Under the pieces are notes generated by a model. The model was given only the letters and a program-made list of their open reading frames with translations. It did no database searches and was not told the DNA's origin. A stretch of 64,000 bases of DNA from Flavobacterium sp. LC2016-13. GTDB taxonomy: Bacteria; Bacteroidota; Bacteroidia; Flavobacteriales; Flavobacteriaceae. The translations under genes were made by a program, and so were the position numbers. The DNA is taken from NCBI RefSeq assembly GCF_009707955.1, contig NZ_WMDQ01000015.1, positions 1 through 64,000 of the forward strand, in the 5' to 3' direction. Shown piece after piece: positions 35,178-44,894 of the stretch (position 1 is the first letter of the stretch; each line of letters opens with the position of its first letter).

Positions 35178-36506
35178 CTACAAGTTTGGGTTATTTAAAC
35201 GTGCATCTTTAGGATATGGTATCGTATAACGCGGATCATTTTCGATCAGTTTATATTCATTTCCTTCTCCATCATAATGCAGGATTTCTTTTTGATTATT
35301 TCTTCTTAAATCAAACCAACGGTGTCCTTCTGCAGCAAATTCACGGTGTCTTTCTTCACCAATAAAATCAAGAAGTTGCGCTTGGTCCATTGCACCAACT
35401 GCTGTAGCAAGTGCATTGTAACCTGCAACTTTATATCTGTTTTTGATAAAAGTTAATACAGTTGTTTTTGCCGTTGTCAAATCATTTAATTGTGCTGAAG
35501 CTTCTGCTTTAGTCAAATATAATTCAGAAGTTCTGAAAGAACATTTTTGAGCATCTTCTCCACCTTTTAAAATAGAAATATCGCCTCCAAATTTTTGAAA
35601 ATACAAAGCATAACGCAAATCGTTTGTTTTATCATAGGCATCAGTCAATTCAGATGAAGCGTAAGAAATATTTTTTAAACCAACAACGAAGACATCTTCA
35701 AGAGCCAAAATTGATTCTACACCATCGTAACGGTTCGCTAAAACAGGTGTAGCATTTAAATCTGTTAAAGCGCTTTTAATAGCTAATGCTTTATCTGCAG
35801 ATTCGATAGCTTTTGCCCATTCTTTTTGGTATAAGAAAACACGAGTTTCTAGTGCATAAATTGCAGCTTTAGAGAAACGATAGTTTAAACCTTTTGGCTG
35901 CGTGTCTTTGTTAAGCAATTTTTTAGCTTCTTCTTTATCAGCAAGAATTTGCTCGTAAATTCTGGCTGTGCTTTCAGGAACATACGCTTGCTCTAAATCT
36001 ATTTTTAAAGCTAAAGGAACTCCTTTGTCTGTACCTGCAGTTGCAGCATTGTAAGGTTTTGCAAACAGGTTCAATAAATCAAAATAAGCATAAGCTCTCA
36101 AGGCATAAGCTTCTCCAATTAATTGATCTTTATCGGCAGATGCCTCAAGTTTACTATTTGCATCATTGATAATTACATTAGTAAAGAAAATAGTATTGTA
36201 AAGAGTTGCATACTGAAATTGTGTTGTAATACGGTCTGGAGTTGCATCATTCCAGTGATAAACATCTCTGAAAAAAGGATAATCAGGACCAAAACTATAC
36301 GGATCCAGTAATAATTCATCTCCTCTTAGTGAAGCAAGGTTTTTATGTGTAGGGTAAGTTTCGTAACCTCTTGTAAGTACGGCTCTGAAATCTGTTAATG
36401 TTTCCGGAATTACTTTACCAATTGGCTGTACGTCCAGATAATCATCACAGCTTACCGTAGTAATAGCTGTGACGAAAAAGAATGCATATTTTAATATATT
36501 TTTCAT
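35178..36506 (-). CDS. SusD/RagB-family lipoprotein (protease locus)
   Basis: The 442-aa protein has lipobox TVSC (Cys20), then DDYLDVQPIGKVIPETLTDFR, a typical RagB/SusD start. TPR-like helices follow (GEAYALRAYAYFDLLNLFAKPYN), then the C-terminal signature (FIGEERHREFAAEGHRWFDLRR). It is the surface lid of the SusC encoded 11 nt upstream. Its neighbours are a metalloprotease and a two-component system and not glycosidases, so peptide capture (as known for RagAB of Porphyromonas) is a better guess than glycan capture. Confidence 0.93.
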   Translation of the reverse strand: MKNILKYAFFFVTAITTVSCDDYLDVQPIGKVIPETLTDFRAVLTRGYETYPTHKNLASLRGDELLLDPYSFGPDYPFFRDVYHWNDATPDRITTQFQYATLYNTIFFTNVIINDANSKLEASADKDQLIGEAYALRAYAYFDLLNLFAKPYNAATAGTDKGVPLALKIDLEQAYVPESTARIYEQILADKEEAKKLLNKDTQPKGLNYRFSKAAIYALETRVFLYQKEWAKAIESADKALAIKSALTDLNATPVLANRYDGVESILALEDVFVVGLKNISYASSELTDAYDKTNDLRYALYFQKFGGDISILKGGEDAQKCSFRTSELYLTKAEASAQLNDLTTAKTTVLTFIKNRYKVAGYNALATAVGAMDQAQLLDFIGEERHREFAAEGHRWFDLRRNNQKEILHYDGEGNEYKLIENDPRYTIPYPKDARLNNPNL

Positions 36507-36517
36507 TTTAAATCAGT

Positions 36518-39500
36518 TTAAAAAGTTAAGTTACATCCTAAAGATATTGATCTCGGGATTGGTTGTGCATAGATATTTCCGAATGTTTCAGGGTCAAAGT
36601 AACCTTTGTAATCAGAACTTACAACAAATAAGTTTCTTCCTTCTACACTAAATCTAATATCCTGCATGAAAACACTGTTAGTCGCTTTTTTAGGTAATGA
36701 ATATCCTAAACGCACACTGCTTAATCTCATGTAACTCATTTCTTTTACCCATGTATCAAGTAAGGCAGTAGTATTGAATGGTCCTGAATCAGCATACCAG
36801 TTGTAAGCCATCCATCTATCGTCTCCTGTTCCTGAGTCTCTACCCACAATACCCGGTAAGTTTGAATTGGTATTTGTAGCTGAATGGGCATTTAAAATTT
36901 GAGTAGAATAGTTTTGTCCAGGATCTACTCTTGTTCCATTATAAGGAGGCGTCTCAACAACAGTTTGTTTGATGTTAAACGTAGCAGCAATGGTTAGGTC
37001 AAAGTTGCTAACTTTAAAAGTGTTGATTAAACCTCCTGTAAATTTAGGGTCACGATCTCCTACGTAGGTAAATAGGTCTCTCGTTTCCTGAGCTGTTAAG
37101 CTCGATTGTGATAATTCTCCTGGGAAAAGAAGAGGGTATGAGTCAACAAGGGCAAAAAGGGTATTTGTACTAACTGTTTCTCCTTTTTTATTAATATATA
37201 AAGGATAACCATTTGCGTCGATTCCTGCTGTTTTCAGGGCAAATACAGCATTAACCGGGAATCCTTCTCTTGAAGGCAAATAAGTATTGTCTCTTACCTG
37301 AATACGGTCTACGTTACTCTTATTATGAGAGAAATTAATGTTTGTAGTCCATGAAAAATTAGGACGTTCGATGTTTTTTGTTGTTAATGCAATTTCATAA
37401 CCTTTATTAGACACTTGTGCCCAGTTTAGGTTAGAGAATTCAAAACCATTTTCAACAGGAAGTGATTGTAAACCAATTAAATCACTACTTTTTCTTCCGT
37501 AAATATCAGTTACTACGCTTACACGGTTGTTAAACAAACCAAGATCAAAACCAAAGTTGGTATTGGTTGTTTTTTCCCATCTTAATTTATCGTTTGGCGG
37601 AGATATGATATTAATAGTCTGCTCAGTTTGTCCAGGTAAAAGAGTTGTATTGCCGTATGTTCCAACTACATAAGGAGAAGTGTTTTTGTCGATATTTCCT
37701 TGTAAACCATAAGAAGCACGTAATCTTAAAGCAGAAATAGTTTGGTTTTCTTTTAAGAAGTTTTCTTCAGATACTAACCATGAACCAGAAAGAGCCCATA
37801 ATGGTAAATATTTGTATTTAGGATCTACACCAAATAAATCTGATCCGTCGTAACGCACACTACCAAAAGCAGTATATTTTCTGTTGTAAGTATAAGATGC
37901 TGTTGCAAAGAATGAAGCAAATGCATTTTCATTCTCTGTTTTTTGATACGATCTGTATGTAGCTGCTACAGCATCATTTGCGTTAGGGAAAATGATTTGC
38001 TGAGTAGTTAATGTTTGAGGGTTATATCCAAAACCTTTAGTTGCGATAGAAGTATTGTAATTTCTTCTTAATTCGCTACCTGCCATTACCTCAACCTCAT
38101 GTTTTTGGTTGAAAACAGCACTGTAGTTTAACATTGTTTTCCAGTTGTATTGAAAAAAGTCAGTATTTGAATTTTGGATAATTCCACCTTCAGGAAGGAA
38201 ATATTTAGGAACTCCACCACTGAATCTTTTTGTAGTTTCTCTTACTTTTCTAGTGTAGTAAGTATCTTTATCCGCAAATTTTTCAGAAGCACTATTGTCA
38301 AACTGAAGACCTACCTGTGTAGTTGCTTTGAAGTTTTTAGTAATGTTATAATCAATATCAAGTATGGCTTTTATAGCTCTGTTTTTTAATTCGTAAGATG
38401 TATTTTCTCTTTCTTCAAGGAAGTTAAAAGGAACATATACAGAATTGTTGCTATATCCGCTAATATCTTTATCGTAGTTATAACTTCCATCTGCATTTCT
38501 AGGCGTTAAATATGGGTTTACAGTTCTTGAATAATTTGCAGGATTTGTAAAACCATCTGTATCTGTTATATAAGATTTAGTGGTACTTTGAGAACCAAAA
38601 AGACTCACACCAACACGTAATTTATCAGATACTTCAAAATTGTTTTTTAAAGTAAGGTTGTATCTGTTGTATCCGGTTCCAATTGTAGTTCCGTCTTCAT
38701 CATAAGCACCAAGAGAGAAATAGTAATCAGATTTTTCTCCACCACCAGATAAACTCAAACCATATTGTGTGTTTATAGCATTTTTATACAATAAGTTACC
38801 CCAATTTGTATCGTTGTTTCTTAATGCATTGATAGAATTTTGAGAATTTGGACTTAAAGCCGAAAATCCTCCGCCTCTGTAAGCTCCTAGTTCACCAGCA
38901 CCATTTATAATACGAGAAACTTGTCCGTTTGAACTTCTGTAAGTTAAATTTGGATCTGAAGCCATAGCCAATTCTAAATCTACTTTTTGAGATGAATTCA
39001 TCAAGTTTAATTTAGAAAAGTCAGGTCTTTGCGTAAGGAAAGTATTTGTAGTAAAGTTTACTCTCATATTTCCTTTTTTACCTTTTTTAGTAGTAACAAC
39101 GATAACTCCGTTTGCAGCTCTTGCTCCGTAAATAGCAGTTGCAGAAGCATCTTTTAATATCGTGATATCTTTAATATCTTCAGGGTTTAATCCAGCGATA
39201 GAAAAGTTAGTCAACTGATCGATATTATCTTTATCATAGTTTTGAGGCACATCATTTCCTTCTAAAGGTAAACCATCTAAAACCCATAACGGATCTTGTG
39301 GACCTGAAAGCGAAGCTGTACCACGAATTCTCACTTTTGCGATAGTACCAGGAGCCCCCGTAGTCTGAGTAACGGCAACACCCGTAACCTGTCCAATCAA
39401 TAATTGGTCGATACTCGCAACACCCGCTTGTTGGATGTCGATCATATTCGCTTTACTAACAGCAGAAGTAAGTTTTCTTGTTTCGATTTTTTGGTAACCC

Positions 39501-39865
39501 GTAACAACAACCTCTTTCAACTCTGCAGTTTCAGATTTTAAAGTAACATTATAAGTTTTTTGATTTGTAATTTCAAGTGAGGTAGACTCATATCCAATAT
39601 AAGTTACCCTTAAAAACTTTACGTTACCGTTTATTTGAAGAGAAAATGTACCGTCAAAATCAGTAACAGTACCAAGGCTTGAACTTTGAATTACACCTTT
39701 TTGCTGTGTGCTGTTTGAAATAGAAGCATTTTCTACAAAGACAGATACACCATACAAAGGCATGCCATCTTTAGAATCTGTTACTTTTCCTTTAATCGTT
39801 CTGGTTTCCTGGGCATACCCTGACAGGGTAAGGAGAAAACTCAGCATGTAAAATAGATTTTTCAT
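36518..39865 (-). CDS. SusC/RagA TonB-dependent transporter (protease locus)
   Basis: The 1115-aa protein has a signal peptide (LTLSGYAQ) and a carboxypeptidase-regulatory-like domain that contains an extra Ser/Gln-rich insertion (ENASISNSTQQKGVIQSSS). It continues with a TonB box region (LKEVVVTGYQKIETRKLTSAVS), the plug (DASATAIYGARAANGVIVVTT) and a large barrel ending SISLGCNLTF. It is followed by susD and preceded by the zinc metalloprotease gene 26 nt upstream. Linked protease and kinase suggest uptake of peptides or protein fragments; this is inference. Confidence 0.94.
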   Translation of the reverse strand: MKNLFYMLSFLLTLSGYAQETRTIKGKVTDSKDGMPLYGVSVFVENASISNSTQQKGVIQSSSLGTVTDFDGTFSLQINGNVKFLRVTYIGYESTSLEITNQKTYNVTLKSETAELKEVVVTGYQKIETRKLTSAVSKANMIDIQQAGVASIDQLLIGQVTGVAVTQTTGAPGTIAKVRIRGTASLSGPQDPLWVLDGLPLEGNDVPQNYDKDNIDQLTNFSIAGLNPEDIKDITILKDASATAIYGARAANGVIVVTTKKGKKGNMRVNFTTNTFLTQRPDFSKLNLMNSSQKVDLELAMASDPNLTYRSSNGQVSRIINGAGELGAYRGGGFSALSPNSQNSINALRNNDTNWGNLLYKNAINTQYGLSLSGGGEKSDYYFSLGAYDEDGTTIGTGYNRYNLTLKNNFEVSDKLRVGVSLFGSQSTTKSYITDTDGFTNPANYSRTVNPYLTPRNADGSYNYDKDISGYSNNSVYVPFNFLEERENTSYELKNRAIKAILDIDYNITKNFKATTQVGLQFDNSASEKFADKDTYYTRKVRETTKRFSGGVPKYFLPEGGIIQNSNTDFFQYNWKTMLNYSAVFNQKHEVEVMAGSELRRNYNTSIATKGFGYNPQTLTTQQIIFPNANDAVAATYRSYQKTENENAFASFFATASYTYNRKYTAFGSVRYDGSDLFGVDPKYKYLPLWALSGSWLVSEENFLKENQTISALRLRASYGLQGNIDKNTSPYVVGTYGNTTLLPGQTEQTINIISPPNDKLRWEKTTNTNFGFDLGLFNNRVSVVTDIYGRKSSDLIGLQSLPVENGFEFSNLNWAQVSNKGYEIALTTKNIERPNFSWTTNINFSHNKSNVDRIQVRDNTYLPSREGFPVNAVFALKTAGIDANGYPLYINKKGETVSTNTLFALVDSYPLLFPGELSQSSLTAQETRDLFTYVGDRDPKFTGGLINTFKVSNFDLTIAATFNIKQTVVETPPYNGTRVDPGQNYSTQILNAHSATNTNSNLPGIVGRDSGTGDDRWMAYNWYADSGPFNTTALLDTWVKEMSYMRLSSVRLGYSLPKKATNSVFMQDIRFSVEGRNLFVVSSDYKGYFDPETFGNIYAQPIPRSISLGCNLTF

Positions 39866-39891
39866 TCTGGAATTTGGGTTTGGTTAAAAAT

Positions 39892-42492
39892 TTATAATGT
39901 GTTGTTTAATGCTCTTTCAATGCGTTGAATCAAATCGAAATAATGGTTTTTAGTTTCTTGATTTCCAATCGCTCTTTTTGATTTTAATAACTGCAAAACC
40001 TGATTCAGTTCTCCTTTTTTATCAGATGTAACTTCTGATACTCTTTTCATAGAAGATTGATTGATATTGCGCGCCATTTTTGATTCTTCTAAATAATCAC
40101 ACAAGTGTGGCATACTTAGGGTCTCTTTAATTTCAATTGCTTTTTTAGGTTCTGTCTTTTCAAAAAGTTTGTTTGTTGATACAATTAGAACATCAACATA
40201 ATTTTTCTGAGTTAAACGTTCTAAAATCGTAAGCGATTTATTCTGAATGGTCGAAGCAAAAATACTTTGACGTAATGTTTTAAATAATTGCGTTACCGTA
40301 AACACATTTTCTTTCGTTTCATTACGTTGAAACAATTCGTTTTCAGTAATTCGAAGTAAACGATCGTCGCTCAGCATGCTGTAAAGAAGTCCGTATTGTA
40401 ATTCTCTTGCCAATGTGTAAGGCGTGTATTCGTATGGTCCTAACGGAGTATCTTTTAAAGGATTTGTTTTGTCTAAAATCGGATTGAAAAACAACCATTC
40501 AGGAAGCGTAATACTGTTTTTTAATAAATAAGTAACAGCTCTTTTTTGTATCGCAGCTGGAACTGCAACATAACTCGCTTTATTATCACCATGAACCGTA
40601 GGATTTAAATAAATTCCGCCAAGATTGCTTAATACGTGGTAGTTGTACAAATTCCACTGACCAATTGCGCCAATATAGAGGTTACCTGTTTCGAAGTAAG
40701 ATTCGTCTTTATCATACGTCCAGTCCAGAATATTGCTTACCACTCTTTTCAGGTTTTTAAGTCCGTATTCTCCGGCTTTTATGGCATCATTTCCTAAATC
40801 TTCAGATTGTGAGCGCGGATCAATTGTAGCATCTGCGCTTTGTTGTTCTCCGTAAAAATAAACAGGATCATTTTGATGTTTCGTAATTAAAGCGTTTAAG
40901 GCAGTATGTTCTTCATTTTCATTTGCATACCATCTGTAACCCCATTCGATAGCGTATTTATCATATTCACCAATTTTAGGAGTAATCGCTTCTACATGAT
41001 CTTCTGGCTGCGCAATATAATTATATCGTGCATAATCCATAATAGAAGGAGCAGTTCCTCCCATTTTTGCCGTAAAAGCTGGAGATCGAAGAGATTCAAC
41101 ATCATAAGCAAACGAAGCGCCCATGTTGTGTTTTAAACCAAAAGTGTGTCCAACCTCATGAGACGAAACAAAACGAATTGCTTCTCCCATATGTTCATCA
41201 CTAAATTTGTTTCCTCTCGCTTTCGGATCAATTGCACCGGTTTGTATAACCATCCAGCTATGAAGTGACGTCATCACATTATGCCACCAGATAATGTCTG
41301 ATTCAATAATTTCGCCACTTCTTGGATCAACAACCGCTGGTCCCATCGCATTTGACTTTTGCGACGCGACATACGTAATAACAGAATAACGAACATCGTC
41401 GATGTCAAAATCTGTGTCTTCATCTGTAGGTTCTTTTGCGATAACGGCATTTTTAAAGCCCGCTTTTTCAAACGCAACTTGCCAATCACGAACCCCTTCG
41501 ATGATATAGGAGCGCCATTGTTTAGGTGTCGATGGATCGATGTAATAAACAATGGGTTTCTTAGGCTCTACTAATTCGCCATTTTTATATTTTTCAAGGT
41601 CTTCCTTTTTAGGTTCTAATCTCCAGCGTGTTATCAATTCTTTCTCACGTATTGCCTGCTGATCATCGCTAAAATACAAGTGTTTTTCAGAGAAATAACC
41701 AACACGTTTGTCTGCAAAACGAGGCTGCATCGGAGTTTTATTTAATAATATGATATTACTCGTAACGCCCAGAGTAACCGAAATGGCAATACCGTCTTCG
41801 AAAACCGAAGTGGTAAGCTGAGATTTAACAACTATATTTTTTGGAAACGTTTTCACACTTTCTATATACGAAAGCTCCGATTTTACAGATCCGCTAAGAC
41901 CAATATTACTTAAAACATCATTGAAACTTTTTTGTTTTCCGTCAAAAACTTTATTTACTTTGATTACAATTGAAGTCGAATCGTTGTTTTTTGTTTCGAT
42001 ATCGAAAACCTCTATAATTGATTCCGAAAAATTGGCATTTACAGAAGCCGTTATAGCATCTCCAGTAGGTGAAGAAACATTAGGCACAGATGATTTTACC
42101 CAAACCTTTTTTGCGACAAGATCTTTATGAAAAGTAATAATCTTGTTTTCGTAGTTCATTCCTCTGTTAAGCCCTTGCTCGTTAATCGTCGTAGGAACGC
42201 TTGAAATTTTATTAACCACCAAAAATTCTCTTTGAAATAAAGAATCATTGATTTCTAAATATAAATCTGTTTTAACCTGAATGGTATTGAATAAACCTTT
42301 TTTGAAAGTTCCCTTTTTAACAAGGTCATTGTAATTTTTTCCTTTTGAAGATTTAAGAGAATCAGCAACTTTTTCTGTAGTATCTGTTTTGTCTTTTTTA
42401 TTCTTTTTTTGAGAAACCATAGTACCCGTACTTAATAGTACTGCTACCAAAACAATGTTTTTTAGGTTTATCAGAAATGCCTTTTCCCTCAT
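39892..42492 (-). CDS. Zinc metalloprotease, DUF5117-type metzincin
   Basis: The 866-aa protein has an N-terminal hydrophobic signal (FLINLKNIVLVAVLLSTGTMVSQ) and a Lys-rich segment. The metzincin zinc motif is HEVGHTFGLKH (His445, Glu446, His449, His455), and SIMDYARYNY supplies the Met-turn. The order DUF5118, DUF5117, metalloprotease, C-terminal helical domain fits the large Bacteroidota zinc-dependent metalloprotease family. It is exported and probably periplasmic or outer-membrane associated. It is first of the protease-SusC-SusD cluster, which suggests that it generates or trims peptides for the transporter. Confidence 0.9.
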   Translation of the reverse strand: MREKAFLINLKNIVLVAVLLSTGTMVSQKKNKKDKTDTTEKVADSLKSSKGKNYNDLVKKGTFKKGLFNTIQVKTDLYLEINDSLFQREFLVVNKISSVPTTINEQGLNRGMNYENKIITFHKDLVAKKVWVKSSVPNVSSPTGDAITASVNANFSESIIEVFDIETKNNDSTSIVIKVNKVFDGKQKSFNDVLSNIGLSGSVKSELSYIESVKTFPKNIVVKSQLTTSVFEDGIAISVTLGVTSNIILLNKTPMQPRFADKRVGYFSEKHLYFSDDQQAIREKELITRWRLEPKKEDLEKYKNGELVEPKKPIVYYIDPSTPKQWRSYIIEGVRDWQVAFEKAGFKNAVIAKEPTDEDTDFDIDDVRYSVITYVASQKSNAMGPAVVDPRSGEIIESDIIWWHNVMTSLHSWMVIQTGAIDPKARGNKFSDEHMGEAIRFVSSHEVGHTFGLKHNMGASFAYDVESLRSPAFTAKMGGTAPSIMDYARYNYIAQPEDHVEAITPKIGEYDKYAIEWGYRWYANENEEHTALNALITKHQNDPVYFYGEQQSADATIDPRSQSEDLGNDAIKAGEYGLKNLKRVVSNILDWTYDKDESYFETGNLYIGAIGQWNLYNYHVLSNLGGIYLNPTVHGDNKASYVAVPAAIQKRAVTYLLKNSITLPEWLFFNPILDKTNPLKDTPLGPYEYTPYTLARELQYGLLYSMLSDDRLLRITENELFQRNETKENVFTVTQLFKTLRQSIFASTIQNKSLTILERLTQKNYVDVLIVSTNKLFEKTEPKKAIEIKETLSMPHLCDYLEESKMARNINQSSMKRVSEVTSDKKGELNQVLQLLKSKRAIGNQETKNHYFDLIQRIERALNNTL

Positions 42493-42515
42493 ATTGAAGT
42501 TAAGTTTAAGTTAAT

Positions 42516-42530
42516 TTTCGGTCGAAATTA
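42516..42530 (-). promoter_or_regulatory. Candidate promoter and palindrome before the metalloprotease gene
   Basis: TAATTTCG on the minus strand (42530-42523) is one mismatch from TAnnTTTG. It overlaps a 12-bp inverted repeat TTTCG-GT-CGAAA (42516-42527). The start would lie about 25 nt before the ATG. This could be a regulator site covering the -7 region. Confidence 0.3.
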
Positions 42531-42599
42531 TTCGATAAATTATGTTAAAAAAAACAAAAAGGAGTGAGTGGCTATTTTTCGGGAGTGAATGTTTTCTTT

Positions 42600-44165
42600 T
42601 TAGCCGATTAAAGGTAAAATGCAAGTAAATTTCCCGTCTTTTTTGTAAGCCTGAAAATCGTTTTTACCATAATATTTGTAGATACTTTCTAAATATTTGT
42701 GACCAAACTTAGATTCTCCGCCAAAACTTGGCTTTTCGTTTAAGTTATTGGTAATGATGACCTCATCCTCTTTAATGTCGATTGTTATGACTAAAGGATT
42801 TTCATCAGAAGCAATATTGTGTTTTATTGCGTTTTCTATGGCAATTTGAAAGGCGAGATAAGGCACCTTTTTTGCCAAAACATTTTCGTCATCAATAATA
42901 TTAATAGTAAAAAGAAATTCTTCTTTAAACCTCGTTTGTTGCAGAAAAATGTATTTCTCTATAAAAAGCAATTCTTCCTGCAGCGTAACAATGTTTTGTA
43001 ACGGCGGATTAATTAGGTATCTGTAAATCTTAGAAAGGTTCAGCGTAAACTTTCGTGCTACGGCCGTATCACCATCAATAAGCATGTAAAGCGAGTTGAG
43101 CGAATTAAACAAAAAGTGAGGATTTATTTGTTCTTTCAGTTGTTGTAACTGAATCAAAGCTTTTTCCTTATTTATTTTTTCATTTTCTAAAAGCAGCTTA
43201 TTTTTTTCCTTAGAAAGTATTGCTTTTTCTCTGTAAGCCTTTTTATTAAAAAGCGTAAATAAATAAAAGAAGATAATTAAAATAGAAGTCGTAATAAGAT
43301 AAATTAACGAAGCATATTTTTTAACCGAACTTACATCTTCGCTTCCAATTTCTTTTGGCGAGTTGGCAGAAACATACCAATTTGTATTTTTTACATTCAG
43401 TCGTTTTGTGTATCTCACAATATCTAATTTCAGATATTCTGAAAGCGCAATTTTTCGGCCAAAAAATTCGTCATTGATAAAAGTAGTATCTGCCGAAGTC
43501 AGGTTCGTAAGTTTAAAAATATTCTTTTTTAGAAGTTTTATTTCCGGATGATATAAAATTGTTCCTTTTTCATCAAAAACAAATGCATAATTCGGAATAT
43601 CACGACCAACAGTCGAAAAATATGATTGCAATGATTTCAGGTCAACATCAAAACCATATCGAACTATTGTTCCGTTTGAAGCAATTGACTTAAAGTAAAT
43701 ACGCCAGAAAAAATTGTCATGATCCTGAATTATCGAGTTCGATTGATTTTTCGAACCATTTTTAAGAATAAAATCCTTTATCGTTGTTTCTAAATTGATA
43801 GAGCTTTTAGAAGTCGTAAATTCAATTTTGTTATCATTAATCTGGAACCAGTTATTTTTAACCAAACTATCATTCGCATGAATTGTGCTTAAAACTTTTA
43901 AATGATCTGATAAATTTCCTGGATTACTGATTTGAATAACACGGTCTATTTCACTTTGAATTTGTAAAAAACGTGAAAATTCCTGTTGAACAATTTCCTG
44001 TCTTTTAATAAAACTTCGCTTTGTACTTTCAATATTTGATTTTTCAGTAATTTGAGTAATCAGGTTACTTAATATATAAAGAGAAAATAAAGTAAGGCTA
44101 ATGAATACAATTCCCAGAATAAAGAATTTGCGGCCTGAATAGATATTTTTTAAGGAAAAATTCAA
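42600..44165 (-). CDS. LytS-like membrane sensor histidine kinase
   Basis: The 521-aa protein has two membrane spans (about 13-35 and 280-303) enclosing a roughly 240-residue periplasmic sensor that looks like a Cache-type domain (FVFDEKGTILYHPEI). A coiled coil and the His_kinase/HATPase module of the LytS/YehU type follow, with His350 in QINPHFLFNSLNSLY and the N-box IENAIKHN. No ATG exists near the start: the frame opens with TTG at 44165, with a stop four codons upstream, so a TTG start is needed for a full first span. The LytTR regulator at 34362 is the probable partner. It is upstream of the protease-SusCD genes on the same strand. Confidence 0.87.
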   Translation of the reverse strand: MNFSLKNIYSGRKFFILGIVFISLTLFSLYILSNLITQITEKSNIESTKRSFIKRQEIVQQEFSRFLQIQSEIDRVIQISNPGNLSDHLKVLSTIHANDSLVKNNWFQINDNKIEFTTSKSSINLETTIKDFILKNGSKNQSNSIIQDHDNFFWRIYFKSIASNGTIVRYGFDVDLKSLQSYFSTVGRDIPNYAFVFDEKGTILYHPEIKLLKKNIFKLTNLTSADTTFINDEFFGRKIALSEYLKLDIVRYTKRLNVKNTNWYVSANSPKEIGSEDVSSVKKYASLIYLITTSILIIFFYLFTLFNKKAYREKAILSKEKNKLLLENEKINKEKALIQLQQLKEQINPHFLFNSLNSLYMLIDGDTAVARKFTLNLSKIYRYLINPPLQNIVTLQEELLFIEKYIFLQQTRFKEEFLFTINIIDDENVLAKKVPYLAFQIAIENAIKHNIASDENPLVITIDIKEDEVIITNNLNEKPSFGGESKFGHKYLESIYKYYGKNDFQAYKKDGKFTCILPLIG

Positions 44166-44318
44166 AAGATGTTTTTAAGTATAAAATAGTGGTATTTGGC
44201 GATTGAAATTTAAAAATTTCGTCGGCAAAGATAGTATTTTCTTTGAAACAGCTTTAATTTTAAACTACGGATATTGTTGATAATCAGATTGAAAGAATTT
44301 ACTTCTTTTTTATTTAAA

Positions 44319-44891
44319 TCAAATTTTAGATTTTAAACGGCTTAATGTTTCCTGAGAAATATTAATATAAGAAGCCACGATTTTATTCGGAAGCCGTTTT
44401 ACGATCGTTGGGTTTACCTTGAGTAACTGATTGTATCTTTCGAGAGCATCCATCGTTGTAAATGACATTAACCGATTGGTATTATTAACATAAGCCTTTT
44501 CTAAATAGACACAATAGAATGCCCGCCATTGCGGAATAATCTTCATTAAATAATTAAAATCATCGTGGCTAATAGCTAAAACTTCAGACTTTTCGATAAC
44601 CTGAATATATTCCTGAGAAGGCGAATTTGTGATGAAACTAACCAGCGCCGTTGCCAGTTGATTTTCGAAAGCAATATATCTCGTAACATCTTTTCCTTCT
44701 TCATTTATAAAAAAAATTCTCAGGCAGCCTTTGCCAACAAAAAAACTTTGCTGGCTGGTTTCTCCCTGAGATAATAAAAAATCATTTTTCTTATATTTTA
44801 ATGGTTTGAAATAAGAAAGGATAGTATTTAGATCTTCATTCGTAACATCAACATTTTTTTTAATATAAGCAGCAAGTTGTTCGTAAATCAT
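44319..44891 (-). CDS. Crp/Fnr family regulator
   Basis: The 190-aa protein has a cNMP-binding-type barrel (LLSQGETSQQSFFVGKGCLRIFF) and a C-terminal helix-turn-helix (NKIVASYINISQETLSRLKSKI). It has no Fe-S Cys cluster. It is a second, distinct Crp/Fnr paralogue in the window. It starts 3 nt after the ribB stop, so both are in one operon. Proteins of this form are common single regulators of Bacteroidota with unknown effectors. Regulation of ribB or of a flavin-dependent process is suggested only by the pairing. Confidence 0.86.
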   Translation of the reverse strand: MIYEQLAAYIKKNVDVTNEDLNTILSYFKPLKYKKNDFLLSQGETSQQSFFVGKGCLRIFFINEEGKDVTRYIAFENQLATALVSFITNSPSQEYIQVIEKSEVLAISHDDFNYLMKIIPQWRAFYCVYLEKAYVNNTNRLMSFTTMDALERYNQLLKVNPTIVKRLPNKIVASYINISQETLSRLKSKI

Positions 44892-44894
44892 AAT

